Of a stretch of DNA of 57,262 nucleotides, positions 1-10,574 are shown in pieces. Both the position numbers and the translations under genes were made by a program. The number at the start of each line of letters is the position of its first letter. The first letter of the stretch is position 1. The DNA comes from Symbiodinium natans. Lineage: Eukaryota; Sar; Dinophyceae; Suessiales; Symbiodiniaceae. The notes under the pieces are model-generated. The model saw nothing but the letters and a program-made list of their open reading frames with translations, was not told where the DNA came from and made no database searches. The stretch covers positions 1 through 57,262 of the forward strand of contig CAJNDS010000863.1 of the NCBI GenBank assembly GCA_905221605.1, written 5' to 3'.

Positions 1-109
1 GCCTCTGGCCTTCTGCGAAGCAGAATTAGCCGGACGCCAGTGCCGCCGACCCCCGCGTGCCGCCGGTGAACGGTTTTTTTTTCGTGGTTTTTTGCGTCGC
101 CACGGAGGC

Positions 110-440
110 CCCCAGAGGGCGCGCATCATGAGCATCAGCGGGTCCAGCCCGGGACCTCCAGGCGCGCATCAGGAGCATCAGCGGCTCCCGGGGCGGGACC
201 CCGGGGGCGCATCAGGAGCATGATGCCCCCCAAAGGGCGGGCATAAGCGACGTGTCTAAGCCCGGGGATAGGAAAAAGGGAGTTTAGGGGCCTTATAAAG
301 TGCTTAGAAACGTTAAGGGAGTCTAGGAGCCTCAAACGCTTAGAGATTTGAAGGGAGTTTAGGGGCCTGAAAATGCTTAGAAGCTTAACGCCTAGAGATT
401 TTAAGGGAGTTTAGGGGCCTCAACATGCTTAGAAACTGCT
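110..440. repeat. Two short local tandem repeats
   Basis: From about 118 to 230 a GCGCATCAGGAGCATCAGCG-like unit occurs three times at about 45-bp spacing. From about 275 to 440 a unit of about 60 bp, with the core GGGAGTTTAGGGGCCT followed by TGCTTAGAA, occurs four times with substitutions. I see no coding signal here. Confidence 0.6.
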
Positions 441-493
441 CGCCCCGGGCTTCTGCGTGCGCTGCCCGCCCATGGGCGCAGCCCCTTAAAAAT

Positions 494-518
494 ATACATA
501 TATATGTATGTATATCTA

Positions 519-556
<38 letters not shown>
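494..556. repeat. TA microsatellite
   Basis: Nearly pure (TA)n with some GTATA and CTATA units. It lies just left of the last LANTAW exon seen in this window (minus-strand sense), inside the following intron. Confidence 0.9.
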
Positions 557-596
557 ATACACATGTATATACGTGTACAAAAGTTCGCTGCCCGGC

Positions 597-3500
597 CTGC
601 GCTGTCAGGTCCTGGAGCCGAGCCTTTGTCTCCTTCGAGACCAGGCGCAGGGCGCGGCCGGTGAAGCGGCCCAGCCGCGCCGTGGCCCAGGCAAACATCG
701 CAAGCCTGGGGTTTAGGGTTTAGGGTTTAGGGTTTGGGGTTTAGGGTTTTAGGGTTTAGGGTTTTAGGGTTTTAGGGTTTTAGGGTTTTAGGGTTTTAGG
801 GTTTTAGGGTTTTAGGGTTCTAGGGTTTTAGGGTTTTAGGGTTTTAGGGTTTTAGGGTTTTGGGGTTTTGGGGTTTAGGGTTTAGGGGTTTAGGGTTTTA
901 GGGCTTTAGGGGCTTTAGGGCTTTAGGGCTTTAAGGTCCTTCTGCTTGCGCACCTCAGGACTCTTAGGTGCTCAAATCGAGCTCTTCCCGCTTCCACGCA
1001 ATGCGTAGACCCATTCGGAACATAGTTTTTGTCAGACTGAAACCAATCGAACTCAACAATAACATAGCAAACATAACGTAGCACAATCTAAAGTAGAATA
1101 AGATATAAGAATTTGATAACATAGCATGACCTAATAAAATCTGGTCAGCTCTCGAAAGTGGTCCCTTTTGGGTCCCCTTCCTATGAGGCTTACAATAAGG
1201 ACCCTCAAAGGGACCATGCGTAGGGTCTCCTTTGGGGTTCTTACTACAAGGCGGCCCCTCTTATTTAGGATACCCAAAAAACAGGGACTCAAATTTAAAG
1301 AACTCACCATATTAGCATAAGAAAATGCAGCTCTCTTGAGGCACCGGCTCCTGATTCGTGAAGGTGGAGATCTTGGGCGTCGCCTCCTCAAGTAGCCAGA
1401 TGCTTAGCTGTGGAGCTTCCGGGCTCGAGGGTTTAGGGTTCAGGAGTTGGGGTGCTCGGTTTCTTACAAAAGTAGAATCTTCTGCTCTTGTTTAAGTATA
1501 TTACCATATTTGCTTATGCTCCTAGATGATTCCTTAATCTGTTTTGTTCAGGAATCTTAACTTAAGATTATTAACTACAGTGCTGTGTCTTTGAGGCTTT
1601 CAGCTTTAGGGTTCAGGGTTCAGGAATCAGGGTTTAGGGTGTGAGGCTCCTCAACCAAGGCGTTGTGAAGGCCCTCCCGCTGTATCTCCAGCTTTGCCAG
1701 GGACTGGGCAAGGTTCGTCAGGCCCTGGGCATCGAACTCCCTGCCAGGTCGTTCCTACTGGCGAGTAGGGTTTTAGGGTTTTAGGGTTTTAGGGCTTAGG
1801 GTTTAGGGTTTAGGGTTTAGGGTTTTTAGGGACGGAGGGAGTGAGCTACCCTCTATACTTCATATGAAGCCCTTTTAAAGGGGATGTATAGGCATAGGAA
1901 ACAAGGTACCTATGAGGTATCCTATACACTTATATGAACCCTTAAAGGGTATTTTTAGGTATAGGGGGCTAGAAGGTACCTAATTCCCTCATAAACCCTA
2001 AACCCTAAACCCTAAACCCTAAACCCTAAACCCTAAACCCTAAACCCTAAACCCTAAACCCTAACCCTAAACCCTAAACCCTAAACCCTAAACCCCAAGA
2101 ACCAGGATGCATTCTGTCAGAGGTGACCTGACGACCCGAACAGGGTGCCTCACGCGCTTTGAAGCAGCACTCAGGATGGCCTGCGCAGGGTTTAGGGTTT
2201 AGGGTTTAGGGTTTAGGGTTTAGGGTTTAGGGTTTAGGGTTTAGGGTTTAGGGTTTAGGGTTTAGGGTTTAGGGTTTAGGGTTTAGGGTTTAGGGTTTAG
2301 GGTTTAGGAACACGCAAAATCACAAGTAAACTCTGACACTGACACCAGGTTCAGATTGGTGGTTTCCGAAATTGGGGTATGTTCTTGGGGTCCTTTGAGT
2401 CCTACTATTTGGGGACCATTTTTGAGGGGTCCCCTATTTTCGTAAACCCCCAGATTCGCCTCAACCATAGCAGGCGTCGAAGGGGCAGGTGCCATATTGG
2501 ACCGGCGCAGGTCCTGCAGCTGCCAATCTTGGGTCACTACTATGAGTTCCTCGACGTGGCCTTTCCCAAAATAGGAGTACCGCCTTCTACACCCCCGAAT
2601 TCCTGCACAAGGATCCTCCAAACAAGCCCTAACACCCCAAACCCTAAACCCTAAACCCTAAACCCTAAACCCTAAACCCTAAACCCTAAACCCTAAACCC
2701 TAAACCCTAAACCCTAAACCCTAAACCCCTCAACTTTTAAACAACCCCCACGCGGGTACATTGAAGTAAGTCGCAGCGCGGGCCTCCCCAAAGACTCTCG
2801 GCATGGCTTGCAGTCCTCCAGACTGTTGGGGCTTAGGGTTTAGGGTTTAGGGTTTAGGGTTTAGGGTTAGGGTTTAGGGTTTAGGGTTTAGGGCTTAGGG
2901 CTTAGGGCTTAGGGCTTAGGGCTTAGGGCTTAGGGCTTAGGGTTTAGAGGACGTAGGGTTTCGGGTTTAGAGGACTTGGGGTTTAGGGGTTGAGGTTCAG
3001 GGTTCAACAACATGGGCACGGGCCCTGCCGCTTTGCCTTTAGGACTTCTGTGTACTCTAACCCCTAAACCCTAAGCCCTAAACCCTGAAGGCCCTGAAGC
3101 CTTGGTTGCCGGAGTAAGAGTGCATCTTCAGCTTCGAGATGGCAGAGACTGGGGGAGCCCTAAACCCTAAACCCCAAACCCCAAACCCTAAACCCTAAAC
3201 CCGCCCGCCACCCCTCTCACCTCTGTTGGGGTAGGCGGGCGCAGTCGAGCGCTCAGCGAGACCACGGCAGGCTCTGCTGGGCTGCAGAGCCTGCCAGGCA
3301 CGCCCCTGAGGTAAGTCGCCTAACTAGAGTCGCTTAGCTGGTCACTACAGACATTTTATTACCCTAAACCCCACAACTCCGTCCTTCGCTTTTTGGAGCC
3401 CTGGGAGCTCCTGGGGGCCCCTAGGAAGGTCTGGGAAGCCTTTGAAGGTTCGCTGGGCGCTGCCTAAACCTTGGGCCTGGCCGCCCTGGCCGCCCTGGTT

Positions 3501-6500
3501 GTGCTGGCCGCCCTGGCCGGCCCCCCGTTCTTCACCTGTAAAAACCGTTCTCGGCTCCTTTTCCGAGGGAGTAACCTTTCAAGGGACCTTGGCACTCCTC
3601 AAAAATCGGAAGCCTTTCACGGCCCGGATATTCATGAGAGGACCCTTCGATTCAGACCGTCCCCCACGCAACAACCTGAAGGGGGGGGGGGGGGGGTATC
3701 CTCTGCCGCCATGACTTCGGCACCCCCTAAACATGTGTCACGTGTGAGTTTTTTGAATGGCTTCGGCTTGGTTTGGGCTGGCTCCGGTTGGGTTCGCAGT
3801 GAGTAGTGTTTGGGTGGTCTTGGGGTATGCTACCCTAAAACCCTAAACCCTAAGCCCTAAGCCCTAACCCCGAAGCCCGAAGCCCTAAGCCCGAAGCCTT
3901 AGCCCGAAGCCCTAAACCCTACCCTTGGAGAGGCTTTGGGCTGGCACACTCTTCTCCTGCGGTGCTTCCGGCGCCTGCGGCCAGCAGCTGAGCCTACAGC
4001 ACAGGGTTTTTAGGGTTTAGGGTTTAGGGTTTAGGGCTTAGAGCTTAGGGCTTAGTAGTGTCTCACTTCCCTTGGTGCGCCAGGGAAGAGTCCTAGGTGG
4101 CCGGCGAAAGAGTACACGATGATCGAGAGGTGCTGTGGTGAGAAGCTGTCGACCTCGGGAGCCGCAGAAGACGACTCTTCTTTTTTGGGGGGGAGGCCAG
4201 CTCTTGCTCCTAAACCCTAAACCCTAAACCCCCCTAAACCCTAAACCCTAAACCCTAAACCCTAAACCTGGCCTTTTGCACCACTTCGGATGCAACGGTC
4301 TCTTCCAGCGCCGCATCACGCCTTCCCAGCCTGCACAAGCCGAAGCAAACTCAGACTTCAAGGAACTGAAGGAGGGTTTAGGGTTTAGGGTTTAGGGTTT
4401 AGGGTTTAGGGTTTAGGGTTGAGGGACCCTATATAAGGTATATATTTTTCTATTTTACTTATGTATTCGCGGTTGTGTAGAGAGAATAAGGTCCAGAGTC
4501 CCGTCTAGGGGTCCCTCCTTATATGGGAATTTTCCGAAAATAGGGGTACCCCGAATACACCCCCCCCCCCCCTGACAAATACTATAAACCTCCTTGAACC
4601 CCCAAAAAGGAAAGCCCCATTGTCGGAAAAACCCTAAACCCTAAACCCTAAACCCTAAACCCTAAACCCTAAACCCTAAACCCTAAAACCTAAACCCTAA
4701 ACCCTAAACCCTAAACCCTAAACCCCAACCCTAAACCCTAAACCCTAAACCCTAGACGTGTCACACGCATTCAGCCAGGACGCTTCGCGAATGCCCAAGC
4801 GAGGTTGGCCAGGTCCTGCACCGCACAGGTGCTAAACACCCACGCCCTACTCAACCACTGCCTATATCTCACGTGATGCCCTAAACCCTATCAACCCTAT
4901 CAACCCTATAAACCCTGTAAACCCTATAAACCCTATAAACCCTATAAACCCTATCAACCCTATCAACCCTATAAACCCTATAAACCCTATAAACCCTATA
5001 AACCCGATAAACCCTATCAACCCTATAAACCCTATAAACCCTATCAACCCTATAAACCCTGTGAACCCCATAAACCCTATAAACCCTATAAACCCTAAAC
5101 GCCTCCCCTCCCCCACTCCAGGCTCCTGTGCTTGGAGCTCCGGCGCCAGCTCCTCGGCGCGGCGCGCAGTGGCAGCTAGGAGGTGGGGGCTGGCCAGGCC
5201 CACGGCAGCAAAGGCCCAGACCTCTGAGCACACATAAAACGAATGAAAGGGTTTAGGGTTTAGGGTTTAGGGTTTAGGGTTTAGGGTTTAGGGTTTAGGG
5301 TTTAGGGTTTAGGGTTTAGGGTTTAGGGTTTAGGGTTTAGGGTTTAGGGTTTCAGGGTTTTGGGTTTAGGGTTTAGGGTCAGAAGCACCAACAGAGAACG
5401 AAAAGCCAGAAAGACCTGGCCCGAAAGCCAACTCAGGGGCCGACTTCTAAACAGACGAAATAGGGTAGCCCTAAACCCTAAACCCTAAACCCTAAACCCT
5501 AAACCCTAAACCCTAAAACCCTAAAACCCTAAAACCGTAAACCCTAAACCCTAAACCCTAAAACCCTAAACCCCCCCTCAAGACTTCGCTCAAAGGGATG
5601 CTGAGGCCGGGGCCGCGTTGGAGCAATTCTGAGGGTTGAAGTCCGGCGCGAGCTCGACAGCCCGGCGAGCTACCCGCTCGAAGAAGTGCTGCCGCGCCAG
5701 CACCACCTCGGCTTGGGGAGGAGGGGGGGTTTAGGGTTTAGGGTTTAGGGTTTAGGGTTCAGGGTTCAGGGTTCAGGGTTCCTTGGCGCCCACTGGCGAG
5801 GAGGGGGGGGGGGGGGCTAGGCCCTGAAACTTTTGAGCCCTAAACCCTAAACCCTAAACCCTGAAACTTAAAATCGCCGCAGCAACTCGAGGAGAACCCT
5901 CCATGTCTTCCACCCTAAGCCCTAAGCCCTAAGCCCTAAACCCTAAGCCCTAAACCCTAAAGCCGAACAGTCTTCTGCGCACTGTGGCGGCATCTTTTGG
6001 CGCTCCCCGCCTTGGCGAAGGCCCAAGCCACATTCACCAGATTCTGGGAGGAGAAGTGCAGCAGCTTCTGCTGGCACTCGGTCTCCTTAAGTGGGTTTAG
6101 GGTTTAGGGTTTAGGGTTTAGGGTTTAGGGTTTAGGGTTTAGGGTTTAGGGTTTAGGGTTTAGGGTTTAGGGTTAGGGTTTAGGCTTTAGGGTTTAGGGT
6201 TTCGGGTTTCGGGTTTAGGGTGGTATGGTGTACAGGGTTTAGGGTTTCGGGTTTCGGGTTTAGGGTGGTATGGTGTACACGGCCAACTTCTTTCCCCGTT
6301 TGGGGGGCCTAAGGGCTCAGGATTTCGGGCTGCGGGCGTAGGGCGCCTAAACCCTAACCCTAAATCCTTAACTAAACCCTAAACTCTAAACCCTAAACCC
6401 TAAACCATCAGCCAAGTCGCCACTGCTGCAAAGAGCTCCTGGTGCCGCACCGCCAGCTTGGCAAAGGACCAGGTCAGGTTGGCGATGTTCAGCGCGCTCC

Positions 6501-8060
6501 AAGACTGAGGCATGTTCAGCGGTTTAGGGTTTAGGGTTTAGGGTTTAGGGTTTGGGGTTTAGGATTTGGGGGCTGGGGTTTAGGGTTTAGGTTTTAGGGT
6601 TTTGGGTGTAGGGTGTAGGGTTTAGGTTTTAGGGTTTTGGGTGTAGGGTTTAGGGTTTAGGGTTTCGGGTTTAGGGTTTATACGGTTTAGGTGTAGGGCT
6701 TCAGGGCCTGGGGTTTAGGTTTGGGGTCTCAGGCAGCTCCCCTTCCCCCCCCCCTCTTATGTAAGCACCAGGCCTTATCATCCATAAAGTGCCTCTTGAA
6801 GGGATTGTAGGGTAGAACAGCACATCCTTCAATTAAACTACCATATATACATAATATATACATACAACTGTAGAGACCTCATCGTACTACTAGTAGTATC
6901 CCGCTTCTCCCTCTTCAGCACCCCTAAACCCTCAACCCTAAACTCTAAACCCTAAACCCTAGACCCTAAACCCTGTGTGATACTTTTTGTCATCTTCAAT
7001 GTGTTCTCAAAATTGTGTCGTTTAGGTGGTTGCAAACGAACACCCTCTGTAAATGTCGAAAGGCGCTAGACGAAGGTCTAAACCAGCTGTGTGTTGGACA
7101 CGGAAAGCGCAAGTTGTCGGAACCCGCCATCTCAAGTTAATAGCCCGTGTGCTCGCCCAAAAGGTTGAGCAGAGGCTTCGGGACATTTGGCTTTGTTTGC
7201 ACATATCGCATGAATTTGACTTTAAGACAACTGAAGTAATTCCGAGTAATTGTTTTCCAGTGAAACAGACGATACTCACGGATTGCAACCCTGCGCAAGG
7301 CTGCCATTTAGAGCAAGTACATGTGTCAGAATGTTGTCAAGGCGACATGCATGCAGATGCGAACAACCACATTGTGTCAGAACCCTAAACCCTAAACCCT
7401 AAACCCTAAACCCTAAACCCTAAACCCTAAACCCTAAGCCCTAAGCCCTAAGCCCTAAACCCTAAACCCTAAACCCTAAACCCTAAACCCTAAACCCTAA
7501 ACCCTAAACCCTAAACCCTAACTAACCCCCTAAACCCTAAAACCCATTATCCACTCACCAGCCTGAATGGTGAGCAGCGCATCGTCGACGACGGCACGGA
7601 TGGCACCAGGCCTGGGCCTCCGAGTCGCGCGTTTTTGTTTCTACGTGTGGGGGGGGGGGGGGTTTCGAACTTGATTAGGGTTTCGGGTTTAGGGTTTAGG
7701 GTTTAGGGCTTAGGGTTTTAGGGTATAGAGTGCCCCCAAACAGTAGCATTCCCTTCTACTCAGGACCCCAAGAAGGTACCACCGAATTTCAGAAACCCCC
7801 CCAGGTGTTCAGGGCTTCAAGTTGAGGATTTTTGGGGCTTCGGGGGGGTTTGGGGCTGAAGTCTGTCGAGCGTCTGGACGGCCACCTTTGCAAAGGCCCA
7901 GAGGATGTTCGCCAGGTTTTGCTGGGACCTTAACTAGAACCCTAACCCTAAACCCTAAACCGGTGCACCCCCAAATCCCAGGATTCCTTCGGGCCCTGGC
8001 CAGTTCCCAGCTCCCTCTGCTAGCTCTCGGGCTACCGCGTCCATCAGGTGCTCGTGACGC
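597..8060 (-). CDS. LANTAW/OPR-like helical-repeat protein, multi-exon, partial at the 3' end
   Basis: Minus-strand exons, in order, are about 8060-8007, 7928-7880, 7605-7555, 6510-6424, 6085-6011, 5706-5614, 5221-5126, 4815-4784, 4330-4273, 2180-2152, 1740-1650, 1386-1349 and 705-597. Joined, they keep one frame and give helical repeats of about 36 residues, each with a LANTAW-type core: QNLANILWAFAK, ALNIANLTWSFAK, QNLVNVAWAFAK, NAVWAFAAVG, QDLANLAWAFAK, GLTNLAQSLAK and ELAMFAWATARLG. Several cores appear only after splicing. For example, LQAQ at 5126 (GA donor) joins DLANLAWAFAK at 4815. Families with such repeats are known as organelle RNA-binding proteins (OPR/RAP-like) in algae; that role is inferred here. 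Exons 4330 to 2180 are joined less securely, and an extra exon near 3935-3995 is possible. The gene continues past base 1. Its start was not found; an exon-like stretch at 8260-8390 could belong to it. Confidence 0.8.
2189..2307 (+). repeat. Long uniform TTTAGGG tract
   Basis: About 17 uninterrupted TTTAGGG units. It abuts the 29-nt exon 2152-2180, which is followed on the left by a C-strand tract at 1991-2095, so this tiny exon is flanked by telomere tracts in the usual C-left/G-right arrangement. Confidence 0.95.
4869..5099 (-). repeat. Homogenised variant telomere tract (CCCTATAAA / CCCTATCAA)
   Basis: About 25 units of a 9-bp variant in which two bases are inserted in the telomere repeat. 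CCCTATAAA and CCCTATCAA are interleaved. It fills most of the intron between the LANTAW exons ending at 5126 and starting at 4815. The frame stays open through it (IGFIGF-type translation), but this is a by-product of the 9-bp period. Confidence 0.9.
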
Positions 8061-8259
8061 CTCACCGGGGCAGAAATTTTCTCAGCAGGTTCTTTGGGTT
8101 TAGGGGTTTAGGGTTTAGGGATGCCCCTGACCTTGTGACTCCACAGACGCGGCCAGTCTTTTTTGAGCTCGTTCTCAGCAAGCAAGCGCTGAAACCAGGC
8201 AGAGGTGCGCTAGCACTGAGCACACCACCGCGTGCAAGCCTTTCAAGCTTGATGGGATG

Positions 8260-8390
8260 GCATTCTCAGGTCATCTTCGGTGCCGCAAGTGCGACACTGC
8301 AAATCTGCTTGACAAGGGTTCTCCGGAAGAGCCGTGCAAGGCTTGAGCGCCGAACGGGCTTCAATTTCAACCTGCACCTGAACAGCAGGT
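8260..8390 (-). other. Exon-like segment with a Cys-rich motif
   Basis: On the minus strand, after TTCAG|G at about 8380, a frame stays open for about 44 codons and contains ENPCQADLQCRTCG and MPSHQA. The CxxC spacing with a following His suggests a small zinc-binding piece. It lies just upstream (minus sense) of the LANTAW exons at 8060, so it may be an N-terminal exon of that gene or a C-terminal exon of the channel gene. I found no firm splice partner. Confidence 0.35.
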
Positions 8391-8499
8391 CAGGGTTTAG
8401 GGTTTAGGGCTTAGGGCTTAGGGTTTAGGGTTTAGGGTTTAGGGTTTAGGGTTTAGGGTTTAGGGTCAGGGTCTAGGGTTTAGGGTTTAGGGTTTGGCG

Positions 8500-8800
8500 G
8501 GTCATCGGCGTCAAAACCTCTGGCAACGCCAAGGTCACGCTAGATCAGAGTGAGCTCAGCAAGGCCGACATTGGCACATGGTAGACACCATCCTTGGGAT
8601 GTGTCAAGAACTTGGTAGCCCAGTGACCATATTACAATAAGGGCACCCTTTTTTGGATTTTTTTTTCCAGGTTGTTTCTCATTCAGGGAACCCATAACCA
8701 AAAAAAAGGGTAATAAGGGTACCACTGGGCTAGCAAGTAGAGAGTCAACTCCACCAAGGCCCTGATTCCTGGCATGGATCTCGGATTGTCAGGGTACTGC
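8500..8800 (-). other. Exon pair interrupted by an introner-like element
   Basis: On the minus strand a frame containing NQGLGGVDSLL ends at 8735 (CTT|GC). It resumes after ACCAAG at 8610 with FLTHPKDGVYHVPMSALL and reaches a stop near 8535. Removing 8611-8734 keeps the frame. No family was recognised. It could be the C-terminus of the channel gene to the right, or a separate small gene. Confidence 0.4.
8611..8734 (-). mobile_element. Introner-like TIR element, CCCAGTG family
   Basis: The ends are inverted copies of TAGCCCAGTG at about 8616 and 8723. The interior holds GGGCACCC and GGGTACC-like blocks. On the minus strand it runs from a GC donor to a CCAAG acceptor. The same family occurs at 12624-12735, and a broken end lies at about 12815-12840. 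Removing it keeps the frame of the flanking exon-like sequence. Confidence 0.6.
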
Positions 8801-8809
8801 CTTCAAGTG

Positions 8810-8914
8810 GGTGGCTGTCAAAATTATGATCCCTGTTTGGGATACCCTAAATATTAGGTGCCGTATTAGAATAGGGATCCATAAAGGGACCATAATTTTG
8901 ACAGCCACCCAAGT
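8810..8914. mobile_element. MITE/introner-like element with 19-bp TIRs
   Basis: GGTGGCTGTCAAAATTATG begins the element at 8810 and its exact inverse ends it at about 8908. CAAGTG flanks both sides, consistent with a 6-bp target-site duplication. The interior includes a GGGATCC/GGGACC block. It has no coding capacity. Confidence 0.75.
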
Positions 8915-10067
8915 GAGTGTCTCAAGTTTAAGACATCCACAAGTGGCAGCTCAAACCGCACTGAAGCACCACAGCCACAGGAAATCAAGGGGCGCCGCCC
9001 CAGAAAGGAAACGATGACAAGGGCCCCTAGGAAGGGATTCCTGAGACTTTCCTGATGTCAGGAAAGTACGCAGGACATAATCGGGATAAAGTCAGTACAT
9101 GTTAGGGCTCACTAAGGAACAAGAGGGCCAGTTCTGCCCTATCAATCTGGGGGGCGGTCCCTTTTGGGGATCTTGCATGGGATCCTGTGAACACAAGACC
9201 CCCACCAATTTCATGGAGGATTCCCAAGATTCTGGTACTCATTTAGGGTTTAGGGTTTAGGGTTTAGGGTTTTAGGGTTTAGGGTTTAGGGTTTAGGGTT
9301 TAGGGTTTAGGGTTTAGGGTTTAGGGTTTTGTCTTTTCTTGTTGCGGGTGGGGCGGGGAGGGAGGGGCGGTTCATCCTCGCAAAGGTGATGTTTGTCTAC
9401 TTTGGGGTATGTATATAAGGGGTGCCCACAGGTACTCTCATCTTGGAAAAATCCCCCATATCAAGTACTACGAGTCGGGAAGGGGTTGAAACGGCTCACG
9501 GAGCGTAGCGCGCCGCGTCCGTCATCTTGGCAGTGCCTAGAAGCCTCAGCGGAATCAAGGACTCATCATTGCGAAACACATGCGTGCACAAGTGGCAGCA
9601 CGGGCATCGGGAAACCATGTGGGAGTTACCGGCAACTAGGGGTCCCTTTTGCCGGGGGAGAGCGTAAAGGCCACATGGGCCCCCGTTACACTCCTTCCTT
9701 TACACCTCCATGGTTCCGTACGTCTTTGCAACTCAGAAACGTGATCTGATCATCAATGATGGATTTTCTTCGGCGTCGACTATTCCACGAACCTCTCTGC
9801 GTTCTCTTGGGGATCACATTGGCATTCTCCAGGGCATCTGTGAGCGCCCTGCAGTCCACGTGAACTGGAACACAGGTGCATGCAGCAGGCTGCCAGGCAT
9901 GATGACGCCGTGAAACTCGCACATGCCTCTCACCACCCAAGAATAGAAGAACAGGCAACGCAGCAAAACCCAAACTGCCACCCCCCTCGATCACAACCGC
10001 AACCACAACGAACACAACCATCACGCAGCAACGGCGGCCACCCCGACAGGTGGTGCGAGACTCCAAG

Positions 10068-10163
10068 ACCCCTTAATTCAGGAATATACCTGAAATCATA
10101 TAAAAGGGTTCCTAACATCATTCAAGGTATATTCCTGAATTAAGGGGGTCTCGGAGTCTCTGG
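10068..10163. mobile_element. MITE-like element with long TIRs
   Basis: GAGACTCCAAGACCCCTTAA and the following AATTCAGGAATATACCT are repeated inverted at 10126-10163 with few mismatches. The arms are about 36 bp and the central spacer about 25 bp. A transcript would form a strong hairpin. No clear target-site duplication was seen. Confidence 0.7.
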
Positions 10164-10320
10164 GCACATGTGACCAACGGCCTCGATGCCCCTTTATCAA
10201 GGCGGGGGGCTGGACTTGCTCTGCCACGGCTCGTACGTCTTTCTGCATCATGATCCTTGGTGGGGTTTTTTTTCGGGCACCGAGGGCTTATAGGAGCCCA
10301 AGATGCCACAACTAAGTGAT

Positions 10321-10359
10321 GTGTACATATATATATATACACATACATATGTATGTCTA

Positions 10360-10393
<34 letters not shown>

Positions 10394-10450
10394 CATATGA
10401 GAGATATGTCTATATATATATATATATATTATAATATAATATATATATAG
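10321..10450. repeat. TA-rich microsatellites
   Basis: Three (TA)n runs with ACATA and GTATG interruptions, followed by a short GA run at 10449-10470. Confidence 0.85.
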
Positions 10451-10574
10451 AGAGAGAGAGAGAGCGAGAGAGGGGGGCCCTCCTTTTTAAGGGAGCTTTC
10501 CTTAGGACAGGGGCATTGAGCTCCCTAATCCTAGAGGCCCTAACCAGCTGCCAAAGACTGTTCTTCAGAGGCAC

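Larger units (their letters stand above)
9000..10560. other. Mosaic spacer without a supported gene
   Basis: This stretch holds a G-strand telomere tract (9241-9328), the MITE at 10068-10163 and TA microsatellites at 10321-10450. Short ORFs on both strands (for example 9686-10066 minus) show no recognisable motif and no splice-consistent continuation. C-terminal channel exons after 10575 should lie here but were not found. Confidence 0.5.

Noticed and set aside
4862-5233. Minus ORF with long IGFIGF tail
   Set aside because: Only the first part (SEVWAFAAVG...LQAQ) is a LANTAW exon; the tail is the 9-bp telomere variant read through the donor.
2000-8000. Exon-sized DNA capped by CCCTAAA and TTTAGGG as fused ciliate-style nanochromosomes
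   Set aside because: The flank pattern fits, but adjacent pieces splice together in frame into single proteins, so they are exons of normal genes. The repeat unit is also not a ciliate one.
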